Shown in pieces: positions 45,036 through 54,659 of a DNA stretch of 64,000 bases (within the stretch, counting starts at the first letter, position 1; each line of letters opens with the position of its first letter). Source of the stretch: JAPPHA01 sp963664045 (GTDB taxonomy: Bacteria > Pseudomonadota > Alphaproteobacteria > Rhodobacterales > Rhodobacteraceae); the NCBI GenBank assembly GCA_963664045.2, contig CAXXGT010000002.1, forward strand, positions 1 through 64,000, read 5' to 3'. The position numbers were made by a program, and so were the translations under genes. The notes under the pieces were generated by a model. The model did not search any database, had not been told where the DNA came from, and saw only the letters and a program-made list of their open reading frames with translations.

Positions 45036-45362
45036 TTGAAAGTTCCCGTCACCGTAACGCAATTGCGGCAATTGACCGGATCTTACGAATCCAGCGCCAA
45101 AAAAGTGTGCTTGCAGCCATGGAGCGGCTGACCAGTTTCCTCTTGTACTTGAAGAGGTTGAAGCCGACAGCGAGACGATCATGCCGGGAAGCGGGAGTCT
45201 CTGCGAATCCATCTCCAGGGCCTTGCGGTTCATGAGTCGTTTGGAGGACCTAAAAAACCTCTGTCCCCGGAATTCCGGTATGTGTATTTCATGCGCGCGC
45301 AGGCCATTTCCCGCCTGTTTCACGAAACACTTCAACAATCCATCAATCAACAGCAACGGTAA
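45036..45362. other. Spacer before the lytic transglycosylase gene
   Basis: No gene recognised; short open frames only. It probably contains the promoter for the gene at 45363 and remains of mobile DNA. Confidence 0.35.
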
Positions 45363-46616
45363 ATGCCCATGATCAACCGGACCCATGCCATGCACCGGTC
45401 TTCGTTCAGGTTTCCCCGGGATGTTCGGAGACTCTTTGCTCCTGCCGCAATAGTGCTCGGACTGGTGCTGCCTCTACAGGTCTCCGGCGATGAAAACGTT
45501 CCTTGCGGCGGCCCCTTTCCGGCCTTTGTCGACGGGTTGAAGGCAGAAGCGCTCGCCAGCGGTTTCGGCCAACCGACGATCGAGGAGTTCTTTGCCGGTG
45601 TTGTCCTTGATCCTGACACCATCCGGCGCGACCGCGCCCAGGGAATATTCCGGAAATCCTTTATCGAATTCTCCAAGCTGGTCATGGCTGAATACCGTAT
45701 CGTCCAGGGGGCGAAGTTCGAGAAGGAACATTCGTCTGTCTTTGACCGGGTCGAGGATGTCTACGGCGTGCAGCGCGGCGTTCTCCTGTCGTTTCTGGCG
45801 CTCGAGACCGATTTCGGCCTGGTCCAGGGCGATCACAACACCCTCAATTCCCTTGTCACCCTTTCGCATGACTGCCGGCGTCCCGGGCTCTTCCGGCCAC
45901 ACATATTCGCAGCACTCGAACTCTATCGCCGGGGCGATTTCGACCCGGCAAGCACGATCGGCGCCTGGGCCGGCGAAATCGGGATGATCCAGATGCTTCC
46001 CTCCGACATTCTCGAATACGGCCAGGATGGAGATGGCGACGGACGGGTCGACCTCAAATCGTCGACCTGGGACGCGCTGATGACTGCCGGCAGGGTCTTG
46101 CACGAGTTGGGTTGGCAGCCCAACCAGCCCTGGCTCGTGGAGGTCATCGTGCCTCAATCTCTCGACTGGAGCGAGACCGGCCTCGACCACGAAAAGACGG
46201 TAGCGGAATGGATGGATCTCGGGGTCAGGCTCCGCACGGACCAACGGCTCGATGGTTCGCTCGAGGCATCGATCCTGCTTCCCCACGGCAGGTTAGGGCC
46301 TGCATTCTTCGCGCTCGACAATTTCAGGCTCTACTTCGAATGGAACCGTTCCTTCGTCTACGCAACGACTTCCGCATTCTTCGCAACGCTCCTGTCCGGA
46401 AGCCCGATGTATCTCGACGGCAACGCGCCGCCGCCGCTTGCCGAGGATGAGGTCAGGAGATTGCAGGAGAGCCTCCAGTCCCGGGGCCATGATGTCGGAG
46501 CCGTGGACGGTATCGTCGGAAGCAGGACCCGTGCAGCGGTGCAGGCCGAACAGGTCCGTCTCGGATTGCCTGCCGATGCCTGGCCAACGCTCGAATTGCT
46601 CGATCTCCTGGCTTAG
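45363..46616 (+). CDS. Lytic murein transglycosylase (MltB-type) with peptidoglycan-binding domain
   Basis: 417 residues; ATG starts at 45363, 45369 and 45390 are all possible. The N-terminal signal segment is RRLFAPAAIVLGLVLPLQVS, ending before DENVPCGG. The SLT_2 domain has the catalytic Glu in LLSFLALETDFGLVQG, followed by TLSHDCRRPGLFRPHIFAAL and AGEIGMIQMLPSDILEYGQD. The C-terminal 60 residues form a PG_binding_1 domain (LQESLQSRGHDVGAVDGIVG). It cleaves the glycan strand of the cell wall in the periplasm to 1,6-anhydro products. Confidence 0.92.
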   Translation: MPMINRTHAMHRSSFRFPRDVRRLFAPAAIVLGLVLPLQVSGDENVPCGGPFPAFVDGLKAEALASGFGQPTIEEFFAGVVLDPDTIRRDRAQGIFRKSFIEFSKLVMAEYRIVQGAKFEKEHSSVFDRVEDVYGVQRGVLLSFLALETDFGLVQGDHNTLNSLVTLSHDCRRPGLFRPHIFAALELYRRGDFDPASTIGAWAGEIGMIQMLPSDILEYGQDGDGDGRVDLKSSTWDALMTAGRVLHELGWQPNQPWLVEVIVPQSLDWSETGLDHEKTVAEWMDLGVRLRTDQRLDGSLEASILLPHGRLGPAFFALDNFRLYFEWNRSFVYATTSAFFATLLSGSPMYLDGNAPPPLAEDEVRRLQESLQSRGHDVGAVDGIVGSRTRAAVQAEQVRLGLPADAWPTLELLDLLA

Positions 46617-46978
46617 TTCGAATCCGTTGCCGGTCGTCGCCGGACGCATCACGCCGTTCGGCGACTTCATGGGTTCCGCGGCGTCCTCAACTGATCCGGA
46701 GATCGGTCATGTGCAGCAGACAAGCGGCCGCATGACGAGCTCGGGCTACGCGGGACACGATAATGCAACCCGGGATCATTTGTGATGGTGGGAATCCGAA
46801 CCCGCCGAAAACATCTTTTTTCGTGTGCAGAAGCGGGAACCGACGTCGGCTTCAGGGTACGGCGGCAGATCCTTCGCGCGCGCTCGGGATAATGTTCTTC
46901 ATCAGTTCAACGTGCGGGGTCTCGCTGAAGCCATTGGGCAGGTTCGATCTCGCCGGCTTCCGGTTGCGGGTATCGCGA
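46617..46978. other. Convergent spacer between transglycosylase and cobN
   Basis: About 360 bases between two genes that end towards each other. No coding region or clear intrinsic terminator is recognised. Confidence 0.35.
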
Positions 46979-49900
46979 TTACCGTGACAAACCCTTCTTG
47001 CTCAAGGCCGCCACCCGTGCTCGCGCCGAGTTCGATCTCGGGTTCCACAGGTTTCGGTCGAGCGCTTCGTTCAAACGCTCTGAGATCTCCCGCAAGGCTG
47101 GCAGGTTGTGTTCCGACAGGAACCCGCGAACCCGGTCGTCATCGAGGCACGCATCGTAGACGAGATCGAAATGGTGATTTCGAACCGCTCCGGTCGTTGC
47201 TGCGAATGCGAAAAGGTAATCGATTGTCGCGGCGATTTCAAAGGCTCCCTTGTATCCGTGGCGCATGACGCCCGTGATCCACTTCGGATTGACGACCCGC
47301 GATCGGACAACGCGGCTGATCTCTTCCTCAAGGGTTCGAATGACCGGACGCTCGGGACGGGACAGGTCATTGTGGTAGATGGGCCGTTCCCGGCCCTGCA
47401 GGCTGGCGACCGCCGCGAACGCACCGCCCTCGAACTGGTAGTAGTCATCACTGTCAAGAAGATCGTGTTCGCGATTGTCCTGGTTCTGAACGATTGCCTC
47501 GACGTGGCGAACGCGTTGCTCGAGCGAATTCCGGGCAAATGATCCTTCCGCACCCTTGCCATAGGCGTAACTTCCCCACTCGAGCCAGACTTCTCCAAGA
47601 TCTTCGCGGCTCGACCACAGGCGTTCATCGATCATCGCCTGCAGTCCCGCCCCGTAGGCGCCGGGCTTCGAGCCGAACACCCGGAATCCCGCTTCATCCG
47701 TCTCCTCTTCCCTGAACAGGGCTGCCGCGGGATTCATTTCATTCGGTTCATCCAGTGCCATGACGGCCCTGGCCGCGGAATCCACGAGGTCGACCTGTTG
47801 AGGGAACGCGTCCCTGAAGAACCCCGAAATCCTCAGTGTCACGTCGACCCTCGGGCGTCCCAGGACCGAGAGAGGCATCACCTCGAATCCCGTCACGCGT
47901 CGGCTTGCCTGGCTCCAGGTCGGCCGGACTCCCATCAGCGCGAGCGCCTGGGCAACATCAGCGCCTCCGGTTCGCATGTTTGCCGTGCCCCAGGCCGTCA
48001 GCAGCAGGGCTTTTGGCCAGTCACCGTGGTCCTGCATGTGCCGCTCGATCAACAAGGCCGCCGATTTCCACCCAAGAGTCCATGCCGTCGGAGTCGGGAT
48101 CGAGCGACTGTCGACGCTGAAAAAATTCCTGCCCGTCGGCAGTACATCGAGCCTCCCCGATGTCGGAGCTCCGGACGGGCCGGGTTGCACGAATTTCCCG
48201 TCGAGAGCGGCCAGCAATCCGGCCTCCTCCGCCGGGCCCGAAAAACGTACCAGCGGACCGACATGGGTCCGGACGTTGTCCAGGACCTCCCGGCTGCATG
48301 TCCCCGGCGGCGCCGTCACGCCGTCAAGAAGATCAGAGGCCAACGCCTCGATCCTTTCGACCGTGTCGCCCTCGGAGCGCCACAGATCCTCTGACGCCGT
48401 CGCAAGTACGGCTGGCGTCGGCCCGTGCCACTTTGCCGACATGTCGCAGTCGAGGGGATCGAAACCGAGCTCGAGATCATCGGACAATGCCCGGTGCAGC
48501 GAGGCGTCGGCTCCCTTTCCGTTCCCCCGCGGCAGCCTGACCAGAGCCTGGACCAGGTTCCGCTCGAGCGTGCCGTGCGGTGACTGCCCGAATACGTGCA
48601 ACCCGTCCCTGATCTGTGCTTCCTTGACGTCGCATAGCCACGCGTCAAGCCTGGCCAGGTCTTCGTCGCCATCCATTCCGGTGAGACCGGCGTCGATGTC
48701 GAGCCCGGCGGCAGACGATAACGACAGGATCTCCCGATGAAGAAGCTCCAGGCGCTGCGGGTCCAGCCCGACGGCATCATAATATTCGTCGAGCAAGGCC
48801 TCGAGGTCCCTGAGCGGACCATACGTCTCTGCCCGGGTTAGCGGCGGCGTCAGGTGATCGATGATGACTGCGCTTGTCCGCCGCTTGGCCTGGGTTCCCT
48901 CCCCCGGATCGTTCACGATGAACGGGTAAACCTGGGGAACCGCGCCGAAGACCGCTTCGGGGAAACAGCATTCGGAAAGCGCCAGCGCCTTGCCCGGCAG
49001 CCATTCCAGGTTCCCGTGCTTTCCCAGGTGGATAACCGCATGGCAGCCAAACTCCTCCCGAAGCCAGATATAGAATGCCAGGTAATTGTGCGGCGGCGGC
49101 AGGTCGGGAGAATGGTAGGTTTCCTTGGGATCAATGTTGTAGCCGCGCGCCGGTTGAATCCCCAGGGCCAGCTTGCCGTAACGGTGGACAGGCAACGGGA
49201 ATCCGCCATCCTCCAGGAACGGGTCTCCGGCAGCTTCGCCCCAGCGCGACTCGACACGGTCGCGCGTTTCCCATGGCAGTTCGCGGTATGCGCGAAGGTA
49301 ATCGTCCAGAGACAGGCGGACGCGGGCGTCCCGGTTTCCTGAATGCCCGTCGAGGGCATTCGTGGCCCCCGAAAGCAGGGACTTCATCAACGCGGCCGCA
49401 TCCTCCGGTTCATCCCGGATTTCGTAGCCGTTCTCCTTGAGCAACCGGATGATCTTCATCGCCGACGCGGGCGTATCGAGACCAACGCCATTCGCAATTC
49501 GCCCATCCCGGTTCGGGTAGTTTGCAAGGACCAGCCCGACTTCGCGTTCTTCTGCCGGAGTATCCCGAAGCCGAATCCAGTTCGCCGCCAGTCTCGACAC
49601 GAAGTCGATACGGTCCCCGCGCGCCTTGTAGGTGGCGACCGAACACTCCGTCGCCTCGTCGAAATACGCCTCGTCCTTGAAGGAAACCGCACGTGTCAGT
49701 ACGCGTCCGTCTACCTCCGGCAACGCGACGTTCATCGCGATATCCCGCGGACGGAGTCCCGCCAACCCGGACTGCCAGTCCTCTTCCGAGGACCCTGCCA
49801 GGACAACCTGCAAGACCAGGGCATTCCGCGCCCCCGGCGATGTCAACGGGCTGACAGCGTTCGGGTTCCCGGTCCCGGGATCGGGAGATCTTGTAGCGAA

Positions 49901-50701
49901 GGACGTGCAGTTCAGGATCAGCGACGGCGGAGCCCTGTCGAATAGTGATTCCAGGGTCGCAGCGGAAACCCGGTCCCTGAGCGACACGACAAACACCGGC
50001 ATCGGGTTCAGGCCCCTGCGAAGCAAGGACCGGACCAGGCGGTTGATGGGGTGCAGGCCTGCTCCCTGAACCAGGGCGCGGTAAAAGACGATCGGAACAA
50101 CCGGTGCGCCCGTGATCCATTGTTCCCGAATGCGATCCAGGTCAGTGACACCGTCTCCCGGCCAGTAGATCCCCGCACGCAAAAGGGGACGCGCCGTGGG
50201 TGGCCGGTCGACAGATTCCAGCATTGCACGGGCATAAAGCAGGAAGTTACGCGCGTTCTCGGCGCCGCCCTCAACCAGATAGGCCCACAGGTTCTCCCAG
50301 TCCGCGCGGGCGACCGTAGACGACCTCCACAGTCCTTCATCGGGCTTGTCATCGCCAGGAAGCGCGGCGAACGGAACGCCGGCCCGGTCAAGCCTGGCGG
50401 AATATTGCTCCGCGCCATACGGCCAGTAGTCGGTTCCCCCAAGTATGCGTGCGATCACCAGGCGGGATCTCGACGCACAGGCCGAGATGTGAGAATCGAC
50501 CGACATCGGATGGGCGAGATGGGCGAGATTTGCCAACCTCAGCGAACCGACGGCGTCACCGAGCTCGGCTCGGGCGGCCGCGAACGCTGCGAGTTCCGTA
50601 TCGGCTGCCGAGACGAAAACCAGATCGCCCGGCGACTGGTCAAGATCAACGGCGCTGGAGCCGTCATCGATCTGGCCGGGTCGGGCCTGCAGCAAGTGCA
50701 T
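46979..50701 (-). CDS. cobN: Cobaltochelatase subunit CobN
   Basis: 1,240 residues, the usual length. CobN/magnesium-chelatase H family: it carries the tetrapyrrole and, with CobS and CobT, inserts Co(II) into hydrogenobyrinic acid diamide in the aerobic B12 pathway. Visible family segments include FGCHAVIHLGKHGNLEWLPG, VYPFIVNDPGEGTQAKRRTS, LLLTAWGTANMRTGGADVAQ and GVMRHGYKGAFEIAATIDYL. It is the last gene of a riboswitch-headed operon, starting at the last base of the GNAT gene. CobS and CobT are not in the window. Confidence 0.96.
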   Translation of the reverse strand: MHLLQARPGQIDDGSSAVDLDQSPGDLVFVSAADTELAAFAAARAELGDAVGSLRLANLAHLAHPMSVDSHISACASRSRLVIARILGGTDYWPYGAEQYSARLDRAGVPFAALPGDDKPDEGLWRSSTVARADWENLWAYLVEGGAENARNFLLYARAMLESVDRPPTARPLLRAGIYWPGDGVTDLDRIREQWITGAPVVPIVFYRALVQGAGLHPINRLVRSLLRRGLNPMPVFVVSLRDRVSAATLESLFDRAPPSLILNCTSFATRSPDPGTGNPNAVSPLTSPGARNALVLQVVLAGSSEEDWQSGLAGLRPRDIAMNVALPEVDGRVLTRAVSFKDEAYFDEATECSVATYKARGDRIDFVSRLAANWIRLRDTPAEEREVGLVLANYPNRDGRIANGVGLDTPASAMKIIRLLKENGYEIRDEPEDAAALMKSLLSGATNALDGHSGNRDARVRLSLDDYLRAYRELPWETRDRVESRWGEAAGDPFLEDGGFPLPVHRYGKLALGIQPARGYNIDPKETYHSPDLPPPHNYLAFYIWLREEFGCHAVIHLGKHGNLEWLPGKALALSECCFPEAVFGAVPQVYPFIVNDPGEGTQAKRRTSAVIIDHLTPPLTRAETYGPLRDLEALLDEYYDAVGLDPQRLELLHREILSLSSAAGLDIDAGLTGMDGDEDLARLDAWLCDVKEAQIRDGLHVFGQSPHGTLERNLVQALVRLPRGNGKGADASLHRALSDDLELGFDPLDCDMSAKWHGPTPAVLATASEDLWRSEGDTVERIEALASDLLDGVTAPPGTCSREVLDNVRTHVGPLVRFSGPAEEAGLLAALDGKFVQPGPSGAPTSGRLDVLPTGRNFFSVDSRSIPTPTAWTLGWKSAALLIERHMQDHGDWPKALLLTAWGTANMRTGGADVAQALALMGVRPTWSQASRRVTGFEVMPLSVLGRPRVDVTLRISGFFRDAFPQQVDLVDSAARAVMALDEPNEMNPAAALFREEETDEAGFRVFGSKPGAYGAGLQAMIDERLWSSREDLGEVWLEWGSYAYGKGAEGSFARNSLEQRVRHVEAIVQNQDNREHDLLDSDDYYQFEGGAFAAVASLQGRERPIYHNDLSRPERPVIRTLEEEISRVVRSRVVNPKWITGVMRHGYKGAFEIAATIDYLFAFAATTGAVRNHHFDLVYDACLDDDRVRGFLSEHNLPALREISERLNEALDRNLWNPRSNSARARVAALSKKGLSR

Positions 50702-51153
50702 CAGTCGAGGCGCTTTTCCATGAAGAGACTTGCCGGATGGTCACGATAGCATCCGAACCTCCCGCAGCAGTTGTATCCCCGACGTTCGTACAGCCGAACC
50801 GCGGCGGCCAGCCTGGATCCGGTTTCGAGCCTGACGACACCGAGACCCAAGTCCCCTGCGTCAGCTTCGAGACGGTCCATCAGCGTTTTGGCGATACCAC
50901 GACCGCGCCATTCCGGACGAACATACAGCCGCTTGATCTCGCCGTAGCTGCCGCAGTCAACAAGAGCCACGCACCCGACCGGTTCGCCGAGTTCCCGTGC
51001 GACGAGGAAGGTTGAAGCGGAGCCTTTCAGTTCTTCGGGACTGAACGAAAAACAGGCCTCGGGTGGATAGAGCTCCCGCAACGCGGCTTCGCTGCCTTCG
51101 ATCAAGAGCCTGCCTTCCGTCGAAACCGGACTCTCGGCGGCAATCTTCAGCAT
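50701..51153 (-). CDS. GNAT-family N-acetyltransferase
   Basis: 150 residues. GNAT core: GEIKRLYVRPEWRGRGIAKT with the acetyl-CoA pyrophosphate loop, then LMDRLEADAGDLGLGVVRLE and AVRLYERRGYNCCGRFG. It overlaps cobW by 7 bases and cobN by one base, so it is co-translated with them. Its substrate is unknown. Placement inside the cobalt/B12 operon is intriguing, but GNAT genes are often passengers. Confidence 0.88.
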   Translation of the reverse strand: MLKIAAESPVSTEGRLLIEGSEAALRELYPPEACFSFSPEELKGSASTFLVARELGEPVGCVALVDCGSYGEIKRLYVRPEWRGRGIAKTLMDRLEADAGDLGLGVVRLETGSRLAAAVRLYERRGYNCCGRFGCYRDHPASLFMEKRLD

Positions 51154-52193
51154 GCCGCGGCCTTCAACCCGGTTCTGATCCCCGTTCGATCGAGCCCGGC
51201 CATACCAATCACGACGAGCCTCGTCGTGCGCCTTTCGCCGGGCCGGAACGGCCGGTCGAAATAGTGCTCGACCCGGGGGCCAACGGCCTGGACCGCCAAT
51301 CGCATGGGTCGTCCGGTCACGGCCGCAAATCCCTTGATCCTGAGGATGTCATGTTTGCGGACAGTCTCCTCGATCCTGACAGACAGGGTGTCGGGCTCGG
51401 CCACGGATCCGAACTCGACAACGAATGACTCGAACTCATCGTGGTCGTGGTCGTGATCCTCGTCATCATGGTGATGCCTCGCCTGCCGGGAATCGGCTGC
51501 GTTTTCGGCAGCCGCCCGGACACCGAGGACGACATCGGCCGGCAAGTCCCCGTTCCGCGCAGCCACGAACCGTGTTCCTACCCGGGATTCCTGTCGGAGC
51601 CGGGCAATCAACCCGTCGACGTCATCCGGGTCGAGCAGGTCGGACTTGTTCAACACGACGATGTCGGCTGACACAAGCTGATCTTCGAACAATTCCGCCA
51701 GCGGTGACTCGTGGTCCAGGTTTACGTCTGCCTGTCTCTGGACATCGACTGCAACCGGATCGCTCGCAAAACGGCCCTCGACAACAGCCTTGCCGTCAAC
51801 AACGACAATGATGCCGTCAATGGTCAAACGGTTGCGCAGCCGCGGCCAGCCGAACGCCCTGACGAGGGGTTGTGGAAGGGCCAGGCCCGAAGTTTCGACG
51901 ACAACATGATCCGGCAATTCATCGCGGGCGAGGATGGATTCCATCGCGGGAACGAAATCCTCGGAGACGGTACAGCAAATGCAGCCGTTGGTCAGTTCAA
52001 CGATCTCGCCGGTTCCGCAAGCGGATTCGCCGCAGCCTTCGATGAGCGCACCATCGACCCCGAGATCGCCGAATTCGTTGATCACCAGCGCAATCCGCCG
52101 ACCGCGCGCATTACCCAGAAGGTGACGGATCATGGTGGTCTTGCCCGCACCGAGAAAGCCGGTGAGGATCGTCACTGGAATACGCGAAGCCAT
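51147..52193 (-). CDS. cobW: CobW-family GTPase metallochaperone
   Basis: 348 residues from the ATG at 52193. Walker A ILTGFLGAGKTTMIRHLLG, metal-binding CxCC in ELTNGCICCTVSEDFV, GTP-specificity motif VVLNKSDLLD, and a His/Asp-rich stretch HHHDDEDHDHDHDEF before the C-terminal CobW domain. COG0523 proteins of this branch handle cobalt for CobN. It lies between hupE and the GNAT/cobN genes. Confidence 0.95.
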   Translation of the reverse strand: MASRIPVTILTGFLGAGKTTMIRHLLGNARGRRIALVINEFGDLGVDGALIEGCGESACGTGEIVELTNGCICCTVSEDFVPAMESILARDELPDHVVVETSGLALPQPLVRAFGWPRLRNRLTIDGIIVVVDGKAVVEGRFASDPVAVDVQRQADVNLDHESPLAELFEDQLVSADIVVLNKSDLLDPDDVDGLIARLRQESRVGTRFVAARNGDLPADVVLGVRAAAENAADSRQARHHHDDEDHDHDHDEFESFVVEFGSVAEPDTLSVRIEETVRKHDILRIKGFAAVTGRPMRLAVQAVGPRVEHYFDRPFRPGERRTTRLVVIGMAGLDRTGIRTGLKAAAC

Positions 52194-52251
52194 GATTCCT
52201 CCGAAACTGTTGACGGAAACAACCCCCGACGGGGTGTCGGCGGCGGGGCGA

Positions 52252-52914
52252 TCAGCTGAATCCCGCGATAGCGAAGGTGGCGTCATCCGCCGTCTCGAGA
52301 ACCGGGAACAGGCCGATTCCGGCAACGGCAGCGCCCGCGAGCCGTGATTCGACAGCACCAACCCGGTCTGCGGCCGCCCATCCCTGTGCCAACCGCGCAC
52401 TGGCCGCGCTGACGAGATACTGGACGATGGCCAGTCCCAACACGTACGCGGTCACCACGTGTAATCCGACCTCGGCTTCCCGAGCGGCGGGACTTTCCCC
52501 AATGGCTGAACCATGGAACAAGCCAAGACAGACAAATAATCCAGGGATTGTCCCGAGCAGGGCTTTTTGGCCCCAGACGAGCAGCCCGCCCAGGCACAAT
52601 AGCGAAAGCGCAATCATCGTCTCGACAATCGGCAGGCCCATGCCGGTGGAAGCCAGAAAGGTGCTGCCGAGCATGGCGACGACATATGAGGCTGGGGCGG
52701 AATACGGCCTGCCAGCCAGCGCCGCGGCAAGACCTGCCGCCAGGACAAAGAACAGGTGTTCGAGCCCGATCACGGGATACCCGATGCCGGAGAGGAAACC
52801 ATACGTGAATGTCTCCAAGGGAGCCCCTGCCACCGGGTGGTGGGCGAACGCAACGCCCGGCACGACACTCATCGCGCAAGCAGGAATCGAAAAAACCTTC
52901 GGCGGGCTTTTCAT
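52252..52914 (-). CDS. hupE: HupE/UreJ-family cobalt/nickel transporter
   Basis: 220 residues. Conserved metal-site segments: FAHHPVAGAPLETFTYGFLS and GIGYPVIGLEHLFFVLAAGL, then hydrophobic helices (VETMIALSLLCLGGLLVWG and others, about six in all). The ATG at 52912-52914 lies exactly at the end of the inserted iscB element. Without the element, the leader's GGAGGAG would sit 5 bases before this ATG, so the start codon is probably the original one and the insertion has removed its ribosome site. HupE with CobW, CobN and a B12 riboswitch indicates cobalt uptake. Confidence 0.88.
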   Translation of the reverse strand: MKSPPKVFSIPACAMSVVPGVAFAHHPVAGAPLETFTYGFLSGIGYPVIGLEHLFFVLAAGLAAALAGRPYSAPASYVVAMLGSTFLASTGMGLPIVETMIALSLLCLGGLLVWGQKALLGTIPGLFVCLGLFHGSAIGESPAAREAEVGLHVVTAYVLGLAIVQYLVSAASARLAQGWAAADRVGAVESRLAGAAVAGIGLFPVLETADDATFAIAGFS

Positions 52915-54509
52915 CTGTCCAACTCGCAGGAAACCCCGTCCTTCGGGGCGGGGAGGAATGCGATGTCGCGTGTTCCATGCATCGGCACCTTCTCCTTCTT
53001 CCGGAACGTGTCGAGGGCGTAGCCGTAACCGTCGCCGCGCTGGACGATACGGCAATGCCTGTGCGAGACGCCCTGGACGGTGCCGCCGGCGGTCTGGACG
53101 TTGAAGGATCCGGAGGCCCGCACCGCGACGCGCCCCACATGGACGCCCTGCCGCTTCCCCGTGGGCACGGTCGCGCGCACGATGTCACCCGTCCTGAAGC
53201 CCTTGACGGATTTCTTCGCCATCAGGTAGCCGACGGGAAACCCGAACCGGTTCACGCGCGTGCGCGCATGTGATCCCCGGCCCGTGGCCTTGATACCGAG
53301 CCCGGGCTGATCCCAGCCCTTCAGCGCGGGCGTCTCCCCCACGCAGGCCGCGTCAAGGGCATGCGTCTTCGGGATCCCCAGCCGCGTCCGGTTGTACTTC
53401 GTCCGCCCGCCCGAGGAGCCGGAAACGGGCAGGCCCGTGCATCGCAGCCCTTCGAACAGGACGCGACGGGTGGCGTTGACCGCGGCGGCGTCATGAAGCG
53501 GTGCCCTGGCGTCCGCGAGAACCCGCCGCAGCCGTTCGGGTTGCCCGGACAGGAAGCCCTCCACCGGCCCCGCACCCTTGACCAGGTTGCAGGACGGACA
53601 GGCCAGCGTCAGGTTGGAGACCCGGTCGGACCCGCCCCGGGCCTTCGGGCGAATGTGATCAACCTGGAGCGGTGTCTCCGTTGCGTCGCAATACGCGCAT
53701 CTGCGGTCCCATTTCTCCAGGAGATACTCCCGGACCTCGTCGCCGGCGAGGGTGCCCTGCTGGTACTCCACGCCCTCGATGTCAGGGCTCTCCAGCGCCT
53801 GCATGTCGAAGCGCACCGTCTCGCACCGGATCCCGGTCACGGGCGCGAGCCTCCCGAAACGTTCGGTCCAGGACAGCACGTTGTCCACCCGCGACTGCAG
53901 CGACGGCGCGAGCCTGCGTCCCGGGCGCCGGTTCAGGAACCGCTTCTTCCGATAGCGCAGGTTCGCCGAGCGCCGGCGTCTCCGGCAATTCGCCCGTTGC
54001 TGCATCGACTTCCGGATCCGCGCGCCCCTGTGCTCGATCTCGGCAAGGGACAGGACCTCGCCGTCGTCTTTCACCAGCGCCAGGCCGGTCCTCCTCGATC
54101 CCGGATCGATCTTGAGATCCAGGGGCTGCGTCTCTCCTCCGGTCCTGTCCCGGAACCTGATGGTGAACGGATAGAGGCGGACCACGACGGCGCGCCCCGT
54201 CTTCAGAAAAATCCTCGCCCGCGCCGGATGACACGGCATCAGCGGGTCGCCCCGCCGGTCGAGAACGAAAACGCGGCTTACGCCGCACTGGGAGTCGCCG
54301 GAGCTTCTCCCGTGACGCCGGCCATGGCCGGGCTCCTCTCGCACATCTTGCACATCCGCGTTTGGATTCGTCCCGTTTCGTGCCTGACCCGGCGTGTCTG
54401 CTGACGAACCTTCCAGGGCCTGGCGCTGAGGAAGCACGCCAGGGTGGGTCTTGAACGCATGATGCAAGGTAGATCGGATAAAAGTCTCCTTTCTCGTGCT
54501 GGTCAGCAT
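52911..54509 (-). CDS. iscB: IscB RNA-guided HNH/RuvC endonuclease, copy 2
   Basis: Up to 532 residues from the ATG at 54509, with the true start probably just before VFVLDRRGDPLMPCHPARAR. It has the same domain order as copy 1: PLMP, RuvC-I LKIDPGSRRTGLALV, Arg-rich helix, RuvC-II, HNH (CAYC, VDHIRPKARGG, CPSCN), RuvC-III THALDAACVG. It differs from copy 1 at about ten positions, for example TF for TS near the start, RANC for RANY, EYQQGTLAGD for ESQQGTLAGC and PERLRR for PEWLRR. All catalytic residues are present. Its stop codon overlaps the hupE start (ATGA). A cobalamin riboswitch lies 125 bases upstream of the element on the same strand. Confidence 0.92.
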   Translation of the reverse strand: MLTSTRKETFIRSTLHHAFKTHPGVLPQRQALEGSSADTPGQARNGTNPNADVQDVREEPGHGRRHGRSSGDSQCGVSRVFVLDRRGDPLMPCHPARARIFLKTGRAVVVRLYPFTIRFRDRTGGETQPLDLKIDPGSRRTGLALVKDDGEVLSLAEIEHRGARIRKSMQQRANCRRRRRSANLRYRKKRFLNRRPGRRLAPSLQSRVDNVLSWTERFGRLAPVTGIRCETVRFDMQALESPDIEGVEYQQGTLAGDEVREYLLEKWDRRCAYCDATETPLQVDHIRPKARGGSDRVSNLTLACPSCNLVKGAGPVEGFLSGQPERLRRVLADARAPLHDAAAVNATRRVLFEGLRCTGLPVSGSSGGRTKYNRTRLGIPKTHALDAACVGETPALKGWDQPGLGIKATGRGSHARTRVNRFGFPVGYLMAKKSVKGFRTGDIVRATVPTGKRQGVHVGRVAVRASGSFNVQTAGGTVQGVSHRHCRIVQRGDGYGYALDTFRKKEKVPMHGTRDIAFLPAPKDGVSCELDR

Positions 54510-54534
54510 GGGCTTTCAGGGAGGGGTCGCTGAC
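52915..54534 (-). mobile_element. IscB-bearing IS200/IS605-type element, copy 2
   Basis: Near-identical to copy 1 (16553-18202) in inverted orientation. It begins at GTCAGCGACCCC (54534) and ends at GAGTTGGACAG (52915), followed by ATGA. It differs by loss of 30 bases between two CCCTG repeats near its left end. It is inserted between the leader of the cobalamin operon and the hupE start codon. No tnpA is present. Confidence 0.88.
54240..54534 (-). ncRNA. Predicted IscB omega-RNA, copy 2 (5' hairpin deleted)
   Basis: Same region as in copy 1. The left hairpin CCCCTCCC/GGGAGGGG is missing because of the 30-base deletion; the GCGGC-GTAA-GCCGC hairpin nearer the PLMP domain is kept. The guide would be about 16 bases at 54535-54550 (minus strand), ending GAGGAGGAGATTCG, i.e. 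the ribosome-binding region of the hupE leader. Exact ends are inferred. Confidence 0.55.
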
Positions 54535-54659
54535 CGAATCTCCTCCTCGGCTCAGTCTGTGGGGAGGATCCGCGGGTCGTGGATTAACCGAAACACCGTC
54601 TTCACCATCACGGAACACCCCGTCCGTCGCTGTTGGTCAGCGCAATTGCACTGGTGCAT
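54535..54659 (-). promoter_or_regulatory. Remnant of the hupE leader (expression platform and ribosome site)
   Basis: 125 bases between the riboswitch and the inserted element. They end in CGAGGAGGAGATTCG, a strong ribosome site that would lie 5 bases from the hupE ATG if the element were absent. Confidence 0.6.

Noticed and set aside
46785..46810. T-arm-like sequence on the minus strand (GGCGGGTTCGGATTCCCACC)
   Set aside because: The conserved A58 of a tRNA T-loop is G here, and no acceptor, D or anticodon arm can be folded around it.
51440..51480. Short repeated motif (GTGGTCGTGGTCGTGATC-like) resembling a small tandem repeat
   Set aside because: It encodes the His/Asp-rich metal-binding stretch of CobW; the repetition is coding.
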